Shown: in pieces, positions 12,501 to 27,500 of the stretch | Layout: the number at the start of each line of letters is the position of its first letter | Numbering within the stretch: position 1 is the stretch's first letter | Translations under genes and position numbers: made by a program | DNA from: Acridotheres tristis | Lineage: Eukaryota > Chordata > Aves > Passeriformes > Sturnidae | Length of the DNA stretch: 64,000 bases | Assembly (NCBI GenBank): GCA_037013685.1 | Contig: CM072894.1 | Location: forward strand, 2,792,841 to 2,856,840 | Direction: 5' to 3' | The notes under the pieces: generated by a model | What the model saw: only the letters and a program-made list of their open reading frames with translations | What the model was told of the DNA's origin: nothing | Databases searched by the model: none

Positions 12501-15500
12501 CTGGCTCTGTTTGGATGGTCTTTCTGGCTACACAGATTAGGTTTTCTTCCCTCTGTCAGGTTCAGGGAGGGTTTCTATTTAGCACATTCTCAAAATCCAG
12601 GTGCTGCCTGGAGAGCCCTGAGCCAGTCAGATTTCCACGTGGCAGTTAGTGGGTAGTGCACTAGATAGACCTGGCTGCAGGATTTCCATTCACTGCTGAA
12701 CTCTTTTGTGGGGCTGAGGCAAAATTTGGTTTGAAAGTCCTGACTACAAAGAGTTGCAAAGTATTATATCATTTCATGGCAATCATACTCGGATTTGGTT
12801 GAGTTGCTTTTCACCGGGCTCTTCTTTGTTCTCAGCACAGCCATCCTACTCTTGGATTGGATTTGTTCTGGCTGTAACAGCCCCCTACTGACTATTCAGT
12901 ACCTTGATGACTGGCTAATAGGAGGCTGCTTGCACCCAAGGGTACACCTGACTCTGGAATGTTTAAAAAAAACTTCCAGAAAGCCCACTTGCATTCTGGT
13001 AGAAAGAAGGATGCCGTGGGGACCTTGTATTCCGGCTTAAGCACCTCACTAATTTCTCTCCAGCAGAAACAATTGTGTCTTCCTGCTGAGTGTGGAACTC
13101 ATCATGTGCACTGGACCCATTCCCAACAAACCCAGATTTGTAGGAGCATACACAGTTATTGGTATTTCTGAAAACACTGTTGGTATGTTAGGGTGGATGT
13201 AATGTGTCTGATTTGGTTTTGAATGTTGGATTAAAATTCATCTTTTACTTTGAACAAGGTGGATTATTTCCCTTGTTCAGATAGGTTGGATAAAGATGGG
13301 TGTGAGCAGCATTTTCCTGAAGCTTCTGTTTCCCATTCCTCTGCCTTACTAAAAAAGTACAAATGTAATTTTCATCCTTTCTCTTTGAAAAGTAAATTGT
13401 AACACTATGCTACTTGAAAATCTGTTGTTAGGATGTGTTCCTTGTATTGGTTTTCATGATGTAAACCCTCTTTTCTCCTGTTTCAGCTACATTTTCTCAC
13501 TCTCCTTAAGCTCAACAATCTGCTTAGTTGTAAATATTCTAAACTCTTAAACCATCTCTTGTGCTGGCATTCCTTTTCAGACCTCAGCTCCAAAGTTTGT
13601 CACAATTTAACTATGCCACCTTAACATGCAATAAATAGCCCTTCATTCTTCAATGCTGCATAATGATGGGACAGCATATCTCAGTACTTTAGTAAGAAGC
13701 AACTGAAACAAGCTTAAAACTGTAGGAAAAAATTGTAAGTGAATACAGAAGGAGCTGGAGCTTGTATTTATACAGTTTAATTGGCAAAAAAGTGTTCTAT
13801 ATTTAACTGTGATGGTCTGTGTATTTTTCTATGGTAAACATTCATGAGTTTTTTTCCAATAATCAAGAACCTTACTATGCCTTTGGAGGGAAAAGCAATC
13901 CTAAATCTCTACAACTGACATGCAGGGATTTCTTCCCTCTGCTTAGTTCGCAGTGAATGGTCAGCCAACCAGTCTAAAGGTGATTTTTGGGCTGTTTGAT
14001 GATATGTATATATATATATATATATTTTCCCTCCTCTCCGGATGCATTGTTCAAAGGAACTTTATCTTGCAGCAGTTTGAGTTGAATATTGGCCTTATTT
14101 AAAGAAAGGGCAAGAGCTACCCTGATGATGCATGACAAAGCAGGAACAGCATGACAATATTTAATGGGCTGCAACTCCAGGCCTGGGCAGAGATTTAACC
14201 AATTATCTTTCAGTCTGCAGAGTTTGTATTTTGCCTGCACCACGCTCATTAGTGGCACAGAAAAGCTTGGGATTGGTAGTAGTGTGAAATAGCATCCTGG
14301 ACTCTGGTGTTTGGGGGATTTTTGTGGATTGCTGTTTTCCCCAGGGGCTGTGTTAGTGAGCAGCGCTCAGCCAGGGGCACAGAAGGATGCTGAGGTCAGA
14401 CAATCTTTCTGCTTAGCGCCGGCCAAAGCCTCCCAGTTAAGCCAGAGTGGAGATTTAATAATTTGAGCTGCTCTTTGGGCTGGATTGGGTCATGGCCTTA
14501 TGTGGAATTCCCTGTAAAGCTTCCTGGATTCCTGCTCTGCACAGAAATGTGAAGCCAAGAGAGATCTCTTCAAAGCTGCAGTGCTCTTGTGACCTCTTTA
14601 AATGTTTCATTGTTTGATGACTAAGCTTGCCAGCTTTCAGACACTGAGTCAGGGCTTTGTTCTCACGACAAGCTTCCCCTCCATAATGAGCTCTTATTGT
14701 GCCTTCGGAGGGCCAGGGCTTCGTGAGGTGGGCAGAAGAGGATCAGCTGCAAGAGCCATTATTCTCACAAAGGGCAAAGCAAGCAGAGTATCTCCCCAGA
14801 GTGCTGGCAGAGGCTCCTGCTTGCTAATGGCAGCGATACCTGTTCTGCAATTTCAGGCTCTCCTCCCCTCACTCCTGTCCTGCAGCAGCAAAGTCGTGTG
14901 AAGAAGAAATTGAAGCCGTGGCTGAGCTTGATGTGTTTATAGCAATCACCTCTGTCTGAGGAGTGCTAAAAGAGGAAATCAGTCTGGAAGCACAACTAGT
15001 AACTACGAGGTGCCACCTGCAATCAATAGCTTTCAACAAAATTGGCAAACCAACTAAAATCTGACTGAAGTGGCTCTAATGTGTTCTGTGGAGCTGTACA
15101 CTGAAGGGAAGTGAGATGAGATGCATACTCAGATTTTTGGAAGTGCAAAGGAGCCCTGGTTGCAAAGTAGGAGGTAGATGGCTTTTCCCATAAAAGCACA
15201 ACCACATCAAGCTCCCATGTTTAATATACTACAGAGAGTCTTCTGCCTTGTCTTTTATGGCAAATGGATAAGCCAAAAATACATCTCTTGGTTATATGAC
15301 TGCAATGAAAGATTAAAGCTGAAATTTCTGGGTCTTGCAAATGATATCAAAGTGCATCTTGAAACAGTCTAATAAGGACTGTGGTTTTATTTAACTGAAC
15401 ATTCTGGTCTGAACATCTCTTACTCCTCAGCTGAATGCAACAGCTTGTAATTCAGTATCCATCTGTCTTGGATGCAATTCTTACTTGAAGCTTTGTGCTT

Positions 15501-18500
15501 TTAGCTGAAATTACATATTAATAAGAAAGTGGGAGGGAAAGCTTCCCAGCTAATATGCCTGGTTAGTTAAGAATCAAGTCACATTTTATTTACTTAAACC
15601 CATCTGTGCTTGTTTTGCCAGTAATATATTTGGTCTGCGGCCTGTGGACTATGCAGAAAGCGAAAAGATGAAATCTCTGCTAATGTTACCAGTGAAGAAT
15701 GAATCATTTGCACTTAACCAGCCCTCTGAGGTAAATGTCTGTGTGGGTTTGTTTTTGTGTTTTGCTTTTTAACAAAACAACAAGCCATGAGTTTTTCCTT
15801 TAAATATTGAAGGCTTGGATGGAAGTACAGTATATTGCCTGCTTTACAGGGAGATTTAAAATAGGCTAGGAAGCTGTCTTGGAGAGTATTTCTAGGATGT
15901 ATGTGGAACGCTGACAAGCTATGAAGTTCTGTGTTACAGCTTGATCTGGGAAGACAAAAGATGTTTCTTGCAATGTGGTTTTGTTACAGGAGAACGAGCC
16001 TGTGTTATTCCTCAAGTATCAGTGCTTGAACTTTGCTATTGATGTTGTTTTTCTGCATATCTAAATTTGTTATACTTTCCAAACTGTCTGCAAGCAGCAG
16101 TCTTTGTTCCAGGTGCTTTTTGTGTGCCTTTAAAAGACTGTTCCACTATCATCCTTTGTCCAACAATGAAAATATCAGCTCAGCGGTAGAAAATAGCTTT
16201 TGGGAGATTGCTCTGGGGTTTTTGTTTTTCTCATCCCTTGGACAAAATCTTCTCAGGACTTGTAACCAGAATCAGGTACTCAAACCTAAAAAATTACTGT
16301 GTTATGAAATGCTTTGTGCTTCCTAGTGAATGAGGATTAAGCTAGCCTGGCTGATAGAAGCAGCCCATATATCTACTCCAGCCTATACAGCCTGCAGTGA
16401 TCCCTCCTCATTGAGGTCACAAGGTGGTACCAGTGGCCAAAAGTAAACTGTTGTAGCTAAACCAGGACTAATGTGGCTGTTCCTTCCACCTGCAGCAAAT
16501 GAGAGATGTAGCTCTTCTGTGCCAAACAAACCATTTTGGTATTTGCATTTGCTTTGGGGTGAGTGTGTGCCAGGGGATGTCTGCTGGCTCACATGGATGA
16601 CTTGATCCTGAGGCTGAGGGGTAACTGGATCTCAGAGACATGTCTGTGCTATGGAATCTGGAGTTTTTAGGAAAATCCAGGAGCTGAAGTTTCCTACCCG
16701 TGTCTGCATAAAGCTCCTCTTACTTTGCATTAATACTACCCACATCAGAAATCCCACTAAAGCATTGATTGCTTTCAGGACAAAGTATTAGGGACTTTTT
16801 ACTAAAAGGAAATGCAGATATTCATTATCTAGGTTACTCAATACCATATCTATTGTTAATACTTTACTAAAAGTAGGTTTTACTACTTGATTGGGATTTT
16901 TATTCTCTTTCAACACTGCAGTTTGCCAGGCTGTTTACACAGTGTTCAGCTAGTTCTTTGTGTGCACCCCAGTGTCTTTAAAAGCACCAAAGAGGGCAAA
17001 GGAGGAAAAACTGATCCATGAGGTGCTTTGGTACCTTGCATAAGTGAAATGAAGTAGCTCTAATGGGAAGCTTTTTTCCTGTGGAGCTGATTTGTTACAT
17101 GGAGATTTATTCATGGACCCTGTCTGTCCACTAAGCTTGCCATCACCTGTGTTTCAAAATGCTTATTCTTGAAAAAGAAAGCTGTCCAGTAAGTAAGTTG
17201 CTTTCCTTATATTCCCAAATACTCAGTTTACTGCAGATTTTTCTGTTCATGCAGGCACTGAGCTCCAGCCAGCCAAGAAATGGACCCCTTGGTATACTGG
17301 GGAGCAATCTTAGTGCAGAGCAGCAGAAATTGCTGAACAAATTAGCAGCAGTCCTGAAGGCCCAGAGGTGCACTGAATTTAACAGCAGAGGTATGGAGTC
17401 TTGTTGAAATGTCTCTGTCCAAATATAAGTAACTGCAGTTCTGCACTTTATCATTTAAGATACTACCTGCAACAGGGTTTTTTATTGCTCCTGGGAAGTG
17501 CAGTTTGTGAAATCCCCGAGTTGTAGCTGTAGTGCAGTGATGGTGTGTTTTGCATGGAAACACATATAAAGCTTGTCTTGCTATCAAGGCAAGAAGTTTC
17601 TGGGGGAGCCACAGTTTGGCAGTTTATTGTCTATTATTTAAAATCCCAAAGTCTCCTCAGAGGCCTCTTCTCTTTACACCTCTTTTACCAACTTTAAGGT
17701 CTGTGCTTGGGTGAGACATCCTGTAAAGCTTTTACACTCCAGAAGTGAGCCTTGGGCAGATGGTGCCTTGAGAAGAGAGCGTGACTGACTGAAAGTTGAC
17801 ATGTCTTCTCACTTGCTGCCTTCCTTCAGATTTTGTTCTTTGTTAAGATTGGTGAACCCAAAATATGAGGTTTGGTAGAGTTCTTTTCCCCTCTTTGAGG
17901 ACAGGAACATTATCTTAATCCCTCCTGTTAGTTTTTCTTTGGAGTGCTTGTGAACAAAATGCTAAGGTAATTTCCCCCTACCATCTTTCACTTCTGGATT
18001 GCTACTCCAGAATTTTGAGTGGAGTTCTGTTAGCTTTGTATTAAAGCAGTGAGATCCTGTAGTAAGATTCCTGTCAGAGTTAAATATAACTCTAAAAGGG
18101 TTGAGAAAAAAAGCTATCTTCATCTGAAGATTTAAATGTTAGTGCAGAACTATAAAACCATGAGTTGCCTTTTTCACAGCAAGTGTATGTTGAAACCCAC
18201 AACGTTTATAGTAGCTCTTCTACTAACTCAGATCATAGTCTCAAAAATCACCTCCTTGTGCAGGAAAGAGTGCCTGATAAATTATTATAGTCTGTTTATT
18301 CTTTAAATAACGATTGATTGCTTTTCAGCCAGGCATGGTTCTGATTCTTCTGTGCTTTTGGTTTTACTGATGTAATCTTTTTCCTAGTAACTCATCTTGT
18401 TATCCCTGATGTTCCAATGCCAACTACTTTCAAATGCATGATGGCTCTTCTGACTGGGTGTTGGGTCCTCAAGTTTGAATGTAAGTATTAAATATGTGGG

Positions 18501-21500
18501 ACTCCTTGGGGTTTTTAACCAAAAATTGTAGATTTGATTCCAGAGAAACTTTTTATTTTTGGACAACTGTGCCAATATCAATGCTATCTTGACACAAAGT
18601 GCAAGGGATTGTTTTCAGATCTCATGAATGACTAAAAATTTGATGGAATTTATTTAATGAAATAGAACTTCCTTGGTAAATGAGTGCATTTCATTGTTAG
18701 GTGTGTTGGATAGGTCATAGCCTAAGTATCAGTATGGAGTGAATTTCTTCATTGCTGCCTTAAGACTGATTTGGGAGATTATGAAAGATACCCTGGGAAA
18801 GAAGGAAGGATTTTATTGAATTCTCGTCTTTGCTATGAGCAGTTTGCATTGAAGTTGAGAGGAGACTTGGTTTGGGATATGTGCTCAAGGCCTGTGGGAA
18901 GTGAGCTTGTGTTTACATTGAAGATTGTAACTTCTAACTCAAGTTAGCATGCAAGTCGTGTTTCATGCAGTCTGTAATTTCTGTTTATACAGTGCATCCT
19001 TTTTTTGTGCAGCTGTTCTGTGGACTTAGACCCTAAATTTTGAGGTCTTTATTTATTTATTCTGATCTATTTCTTAGTATCTGCTTTCACAGTAGCTGCA
19101 AAACCCATCTTCTTCCCCTTGACCTTTATGGCTAGGTCCCTTTAGCTAATAAGTACACTACAAATGAGTTAATTACCCGTGGAAAACTTACAGACAAATT
19201 TCATTCCAGTTTTCTACTATGTGATTAAACATCAGAACATAAGGACTTTTTAATATTCTGGATTTTCTGGCCACTGATGTTTATGAAGACACTGTGCAAA
19301 GCCTCAGAAGCTGCAAACTAAAGCACAGCATCAGGTCGAACACTGGACTCAGGGTGTTCATTCGGCTTCCAGACATTTTGTTCCATGCTTTTTTTTTTTT
19401 TTCCTAAAGACCCTGTTTCTGTGGTGAGACCCTTGACAGGTTCTTGGCTTCACTCAGCCCAGCAGTTTTGCATACATTCTATCCTAAGTGCTTCCTATAT
19501 TTAATTTCATCTTCCTGCTAGTTAGATGCTTAGAAAACTTCTCAGTGGTGGGGAGATTTCATTAGCAAGATGTGAATTGAAATCTTCGTGGAAGAACTTT
19601 CATATTTAGAAGTGATTGGAAAAAAAAAAAAAAGAAATAGTCCAGGGGTTATTCAGGGAATATTTTTATAGTTTTTTTTTACAGTTGAGTTTTATGTTGT
19701 TGGTACTGATTAGTGGAATCCTGACTGCTAATGCTTGCAGCTTAGTAAGCAACATACTACTTAAAAGCGAGTGATTCTCCTCCCTAGTGAGAAATGTTAG
19801 CACTAACTCATGGGGTCTGATGCAGCTAAGTGCCTATAATTAACAGCACCACTCCATCTGTTCCCACCAGTCTGTTATCAGTCTTCTTCAGAGTCATTAC
19901 AAGTTAAAGATTGTTATAACAAATAATGGGACTCCTGCTGATGAAACATTTGTCTTGGAAAAAGAGGTCCTTGCTTTTCTTTTTTATTGCCATTTATCGT
20001 GGCTTTTTGACTTTTATTTGGGTAAGTTTCCTTAAATGTGATGCAAATAAACTTCCAAAAGTATGTGCATGTTCTGGTTATATAATAAATTTAAGAAGTT
20101 GTTTATGGTTCACTGTTCTAAACCATTCACTTAAAGTGAATTCATGTTGAAAAAATTTACTAAAATATTTGAAAAAACAAAGCTCAGTGAGGCACTTAAT
20201 GAAATGCTGACTATGCATAAGGGAGTGTTTGAATTTGTCTTTACTACAAGGTAAGCTGCATTTGACTGTTATCTCTAAAGTTGTATTTATAGCCTACACA
20301 TTATACCACTTCTTAAAAAACATCACTAGCTTGCAAAAACAGTATTTCATTTGAAAGTCTCTTTTGTTAACTCTTCTCTTACAGCAGGCTGTGAATCTTT
20401 CTCTCATAAAAAGCAGTTTCCTTGGGTGATTCTATGTTCCTTCTGTTTCCATGTGTCCATACACACAGATCCAGCATCCGTTCATATTGGTAGAGAGCTA
20501 ATGTGGAATTTTCCAGCAGAGTTAGAGCTGAGTTTTGGAAAGCCAAGATTTAAGTATATATCTTCAGTTTTGGGATTCCCTTTTGTCTTCAGGTGGGAGA
20601 TTAGGACGAAAGGATGTCACCACTGAGCAATATTAGATCTTCACAGAAGAAAAATTTCATGTTGCTTTCCCACCTTTTCTGTATATAACACACTGTCAGC
20701 AGTACATCCACTTCCAAGGCAGCACAGAATTGAATTGAGGCAGTGTTGCCACAGTGCTCCTTGCCCTTGGCCATATCTTTCACTGGTTTCATTATTTTAT
20801 TGCCTTTATTATTTCTGGGATGGTAATAGGGCACGAAGTGGCAAGTCATTATCCTTCTGCAAGTGGGCTGAGACAAAGATTCAAGTATCACTGTATTTCC
20901 TCTAAGCTTTATGTGGAGCATAGAACAGTGTAATTAAAACCAGCAGAAGTCTTTAATAGCTTTTCAGCTTGTTTTTTTTTTTCTTAAAGTTATTGTCATC
21001 TCTTAAAGCAGGGAATGAAAAATGATCTCAGTAATGATATGCATTGAAACAAGCTTGTGTCAGTACTGGCAGTGAAGTGTCTGGCAGAATTCTAAGCATC
21101 TGATTGCTCATTCCTTCCTCTGCTTTGCTTACCTGGAGCAGCAGCAATGATTCAGCTGTGATCATTATAAGGAGGCAGAAAAACCTGCTTTTCCTGTAAG
21201 GACTCACAACAACAGAGAGTTGACTGGAAGAGCTAAGGGACTGCATGACTGACATTTCAAGGTGAAAGCACCGTTCTGAATTTTCTATGCCCATCCTTGT
21301 AGAGGCTGTGAGAGCAGAGGAGTGCCAAGCTGCTTGAGCTGGCTGCTCCTCAGGCTGGACTGCCTCTCTTTCATGCATAAACATCTTTTAGGTAGCTGGC
21401 TGATTCTCAGCAAAGCCCTCCCTCCTTGAAACACCCAAAACTTTTGATCACTGGAGTTTCAGGCCTTTTTTTGCACTTGGAAACTTCCTTCAGCTGCCTC

Positions 21501-24500
21501 CTACAAAAGGACTCATAGCTCTGAGGGGCTTTAGAACTCTATAAAGTGCAGGTTCTGGTTTTATTGGGTGTGCAGCTGAGGGCAGTGCTTCAAACCAGCA
21601 GGGACTGAACTTGTGCACTCCCACCGTGTCTGCACCTGCTGGAAAGGAGCTCACAGTTTTACACTGTGGAGCTGCTGGGGTTTGCAGAGGAGAAAATGGG
21701 CATGAGAATACCTTCAGTGTGGTGTCTGCAGAGATTGGAAGTGGGTTGGTTTGAAATAAGGTCTAGAAGAAAAGGAAACCTTGGTGTTTCCAAAGCTCCC
21801 TCTGTTCTGTGTCATCCAGGTACTCAATTTTCCATATTTGTGGAGCCCTTTGTTCTAGCTGGCTTCTGGTTTGAAGAAAACCTTGCTCTAAGGAAGCCCT
21901 TTGTAAGGAAGAGGATAGGAAATACAACCTCACTTACTGAAAAGCCTGTGATGGGGTCCAGAGGATGAGCAGTCCTGAGGGAATTTAACCTGACCTTAGG
22001 AAGGGCTACAGTCACTTTGCTCACTCTAGAAAACAGCTGTGGCCAGCAGTGTGTTTATCCAAAGAAGATAGGACACCTGGGGCTCCAAGTGAAGGAATCA
22101 TTTCCAAATCACATGCTCCCAGCTTTTGGGAATGTTTCAGGATGTCCTAAGCATCTGTTCCATCGTGTTCAATAAATGCCACCTGGATTAACTTGTAAAC
22201 TACCATTCTTAAGCAGATGCACTTTAGTCTCTGCAGATCTTGTGTCATTTGCATGTGATGAGAAAACAGACTGCTCTTGTATCACCAGTGAGATCTCTAC
22301 TTCACTCCATGGAAATCTGTGAGTCTGAAGTCACTTTATAAGCATATAAGAGACAGTGTAAAAATTCTTTGCTGTAGCAGAGGCCAATAATGCTGTTTAT
22401 GAAAACAAATTGAAACCAGCCATGCCAAATTCCCCTAAAGCTTTCTCTCAGTCCAGATTTCTTCCTTTTCTAGGAAAAAAAAATCCTACCAGGCTTTACT
22501 CAATCTGCATGTAACTTTTAAAATCCAGTGCAGACTGAGCTAAGGAAGTATCAGTTGTAGTCTCTACATCTTGGACGTGTAGTATTTCATCTCCTTGTTG
22601 CTATCATGTGTTCCTAAATTACTTCTAGGCATTGTAAGAGATTTTTGGGACTAACCCCTGCTCTTTGCTTTATTAATGCAAATCCAACAAAACTCCACTA
22701 AGGCTAATTGAGTTACTGAAAGATACCCCTGGGTATCTGTGGGTGATTACAACTTGTTCTTGGCAAATCAGGTTTTGGTTTGTTTTTTTTTTTTGTACTT
22801 TGTCCTCTTCAAATTGTTCCTGCTGATGCAGTTAGTTTCATTACAAACCAATAAGGTTTACATGAATAAGGATTAGAGGGCTCTGATCTATAATTTTGCA
22901 AATAATGATTTCTTTTATTTCCAGTGCTAGCACTGCACTTGTATCAAAGGTCAGTTAGAGTGGGCACCCTGTTAACCTGCTTGCTCCTTAGACCTCGAAG
23001 GTGACAAGGCAGGGGGCAGGTGCTGAGTGAGGCAGTCAGGATCAGTGTAAGTAGTGATACTTTACTGATCTTGTTAATGAGGGGAAAAAAATGAGCAATG
23101 CTCTGCTTGCCAAATGTGGTCCACCAAGCTAAATTCAGATGCATTAAGCTAAAACTTTTCTGCCATGTTTTCTAGGGACTTTAATGCAGGCTTGAGCTGT
23201 GCTAAAATTTGGTGCAAACGACCTTGTTTATACCTAAAACTTGCAGGTGTGAAATGAGCTCTGGGGCTGGTGATGTTGTGTATTTGTAGGGCAGAGCTCT
23301 GCGTGACCCCTGTGCCCATGGGATGTGAGCCCACAGTGGTGTGTGGCAGGCCAGCTTTATCCATCAGTGCTTGCACACTGACCTTGGCACTGCAGGGCAG
23401 CTCTGCTCCATGCCAATTGAAATGCCACTTGCATCCGTGCAAGTCTTGCCCTTTCATGGGTGATTGATCCAGCTGCTGAGATTAAACGAAAGGGCCATTA
23501 ACACGTACTTGTAATAATCACCCTCTTCTCCCCAAGAACGAGAACAGGGACAAACTCAAATGGTCCACAGCTCTTCGTGGCAGTAGTATTAAGGAATAAA
23601 TCAAGATTGGCTGAGACCCTGTGCAAGTTGAACGGTCTGATGTTAGAACAGAACTGAGTAGATTTTTAGTCAGGCTTGCTGGTCAAGAATGCAGAGACTG
23701 CTAATGTGTGGAGCAAAACAATACAACGTTGATCTCTGCCTCCTCCTAAAATTACAGGTGTCTTCTCAAAAGGAAGTTTGGGTTCCTTTCCATTTTCAGA
23801 AAGCTTCTTTAGGGCTGTCCTTGTTCTTCTGAAATTCAGTCCTGTTTTGAATATTTTTTTTACATAAATACTTCAGGTGTCCAATTCAGTTCCAGAAGGG
23901 AGATGGTGTCCTGATCATTTTTAAAATTAGAATAATAGCATTTTTTTTTCAGTCCCTTCATTTGACCAGTGCCTCAGCATCAGGTTCTCACTGGTGGCTT
24001 TTCAGTGTAGTGCTAAAGAAATGAGAGTTTGATCTCAGGAGTTTTGGGAGTCAATTAAACATGGCTCCTGTTTGAGATCAAAGGGGGATTTTGATTTAAG
24101 GGATGTAAGGTCAAAAGAGCTTCTAGAAAAGTTCCTGTAAAAGTACCAGACTGATATACCTGTGAGTGAAGTATGGAGTTTTATTTCCTTTTATATGTCC
24201 TCTTAATCAGGATGATACTGAGTTGGATGAAGAACTGTCTTGTGCTCCAGCCACTTTTACACATTAGCAGTTTTCAAATTAATAGTGCCTCTGAAGGAAA
24301 AAACTTGGGCTATACTGAATGGACTCAACACTGTTTTCACAGAAAATAAAATCCCTGTCATTACAAAAAAAAAGCCAGGTTGGAAGGGCCTGCAGTGTGC
24401 TGAAACCTTCTATTTGCATCCCTACTCTCAGGTGTGAAATTGGGATATTATTATTTTTAGTACAAGATCATCTTGTGGTGGTTGTACAATCTCCTGGAAG

Positions 24501-27500
24501 AATGGGGAAACTTGTGCATTCCTGCTGCTTCCAAATGACACCATAACACAACCAGAGCTGATTCTGCTGTCTTTGAGAACCTCACTTGGCTCTTGCATCC
24601 TTCAGGATGCCCCTGAAAAATGATAATGGAGATTTAGAGATCTAGAAGCAACTGGTGGCTGAACACTAAGTTTTGTGTGGAGGGGGAGGAAAAGCAGGAA
24701 AATTTGACAAATGAATATTGAATTAGGTAGAAAAACAGTTTGAGCCCTCTGTCATTTTATCTCAAATATGAGAACAGGGGCATGTTTCCCTTTTTTTTTT
24801 TTTTTTGTTCTGATTTGACTTTGTTGATTCTTTAATACAAACTCTGTAGCATGCAGGAGTTATTGAAGAGAAAGGAGCCACTTGGCAGCAAATCAGTCTG
24901 AACAAAATTTGCAGTTAGAGGCCATACTGGTCTCCATCACTTAGATTATTTTGCTTTCGTCCTTCTAGTCAGGAATTCTTCCTCCATGGATAAATAATCC
25001 TTGACTGTTCCCCTCAGTGTTGTAAGCACCTTCCTCAAACACTGGTTGCCACTGACACCCATGTGTCAGAGTAAGTTCTCCTTCTAGATCTTGTATGAAA
25101 AATATGTTCACTAATGGAAAATGTGCTATTTTTCCATCACCAAAAAATCCCAGGAGGTCTGTTGCTCCATGGAGAGGTGTGTGTGTAGGCCTAACTGTCA
25201 CCTCTTAAAATATTTATATAGAAGGAAAATACCTGGGCACTGAGAATTTATGCTCTTGGCTTTTTATGACACAGCTTTTGTGTGACAAACCTGTTAAGAT
25301 CTACAGATCTGGCCTGTTTCGAGGTGGGCAAGAAAAGTTGGAATTAATGAGAATGCTGGTCATGCAGCCAAGTGGCTGTTTGCATGTTTCCAGGTTCTCC
25401 AGGAAACAGATGTCTGCCTTGTGGCTCTTGTGGGCACAGTGAGAACAGGACACAGGTGGGTGAGTGTCTCTTGTGGCCCTCCTGGAGGATTGTAATTACC
25501 TGTGACAAGGAACTCCTTGGAGGACCTGGCACTGTGCAATGGGCTGACAGTGTGTTTGCAAGGCAGACCTCGCTGATTTTGCATTCTGTGACATCAACAC
25601 TCCACTGGCATTAGTCACTTCCCTGACTTCTTTTTTTTTTCAGGCAAGCAGCAGTTCAAAAAGACATTGTAGTCTTTTGTATTCATTCAATCTTTTATTA
25701 CTTTTGTATCACATTTACTTCATTTACTGATGCTGGCACTGGATGCTCAATTTGTGATGTACTTATTGTATAAAAACCTCATCTCTGTAGTGAAAGTCCT
25801 TGAAACCTAGTTTTTGATGGTGGATTGAAATAAAACATGCTCTTAATGAATGGGCAGTTCAGTTCTTAAGGTTAGATGAGACTTCTTTTATGGTAAGTGG
25901 CTGGCATCCATTAATATCTGTATTTCCTTGGAGGGAAAGAATAGCAGTGTAAGTTAGAGGCACATTGAGACAGGAAGTCTTGTTGAATTGTGGTGATTTA
26001 AAATAAATAAATAAAATGTGAAATAGCTTTTAGATTTATTTTTGAGTTATGAGTACTGAAATTAAGTTATCAGTATTCATTGCTGTTATCAATAATGAAT
26101 ATGTAAGTTGCCTTTCTGGAAAATCCATGACTAGGTTTGCCCTTCTACTTCATGTTAATTTTCCTTGAAGGAATGAACAAGTACAAATAATCAATCTGAT
26201 ACTTGTACAGGAGATATTTGCTGCAGTATTCAGCCAGTTGTAATTTTCTGTAGGGGTTTATCTTTTTTGATGTAAGCACACTGAAGGACTTCTACTACCC
26301 AAAATATGAATTCCCGTTGCATTTTGTGAGTTTGTATGAACTGACAGCAAATTACTGCAAGTTTCTTTCAAGATCTCTCCAGATTAGATTTTAGATATTC
26401 CTATCCATTGGCTACTTAGTGCCATGGCATCCATAATATTTCTCTAAATAGCCTTGGGCTTTCTTCCTTTTTAGGGTCAACCCCCCCACCGTTTTTTGGT
26501 TTTTTATTTTGTTCAGTTTATAGTTTTTATATACTTTGTGTTTCCTATCTTCCCAGTGCAAATAACTTGCCTGAATTAGAAACACGGTGCAAGGAGTGAG
26601 GTGCTGTAAAAGTTACAGCCCCAGCCACGTTGTAAATCCTCATGGAACCATTTTCAAAATCAGCTTTGCAAACTTTTTCCTGGGTAATTCTTATTAATGA
26701 CTGCAATGTACATGCAGGCAAAATGTTCCATCCTTGAATGGGTGACCACAGCAATTCCTCTCCCTGGAGTGAGGTCAGGCACTACATTTTATGGACGTTA
26801 GCAATGCATTACCATCAGTGCTTTCTCCATTGGAAAAAATAACTGGCCTTAAAACAAGGTAAAAACATGTTGACTCCAAAAGACAATCTCATTATGCAGC
26901 AGTGCTAACAGAAACAAATGCCACTGTTAAACCCCAGCATAAATCTCCAGTTCGTGCTGATCTTGGAGACCTTGAAATCCCATCTGATTTGTTATTTGGG
27001 GCCGTAGCTGCTCAGAAGCAGCTTTGTGCTTGCCTTGTAATTGCTCTTTATCAGGCAATTGTGTCCATTTCATAACTGCCGTGTTGGCTCCACACGCTGC
27101 CTTTGAGCTTCCCAGTGATCAGCAGTTTGACATTTGACATTAAGTGGTTGACCTTTAGAGGGTAAGAGGAAGAGCTAATAATTCCTGGTGTTTATAGCAC
27201 TGATTTTAGTGCAGTATTACTTCTCACCATCTCACTTGCATCTTCAGGCACTGCTGTAAATTTTTTTTCGGGTTTTAAAAGCAAATTGCTAAAGCACACA
27301 AGCTTTGGTGCTGTGTGAATGTTTTGCACTGTAATAATTTTATTTTAGCACAACTCCTTAGTCCCTAAAATGACATGCAAGTCTCTCTTAAAGCCTGGGG
27401 TGTCTAATTTCTGCTTTTTTTTGCTGTGGATTTTGTAGGGGTCCAAGCCTGTCTGCAGAGCTCAGCTCGAGAACAAGAAGAGAAGTACGAAGTCCAAGGT

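Larger units (their letters stand above)
8719..15621 (+). other. BARD1: BARD1 intron 6
   Basis: About 6.9 kb, donor GTGAGT, acceptor TGTTTTGCCAG. It holds a (TA)n microsatellite at 14007-14025 and a decayed reverse transcriptase-like fragment at about 12795-13170 (listed separately). The rest looks like ordinary unique intronic DNA with no supported exon. Confidence 0.9.
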
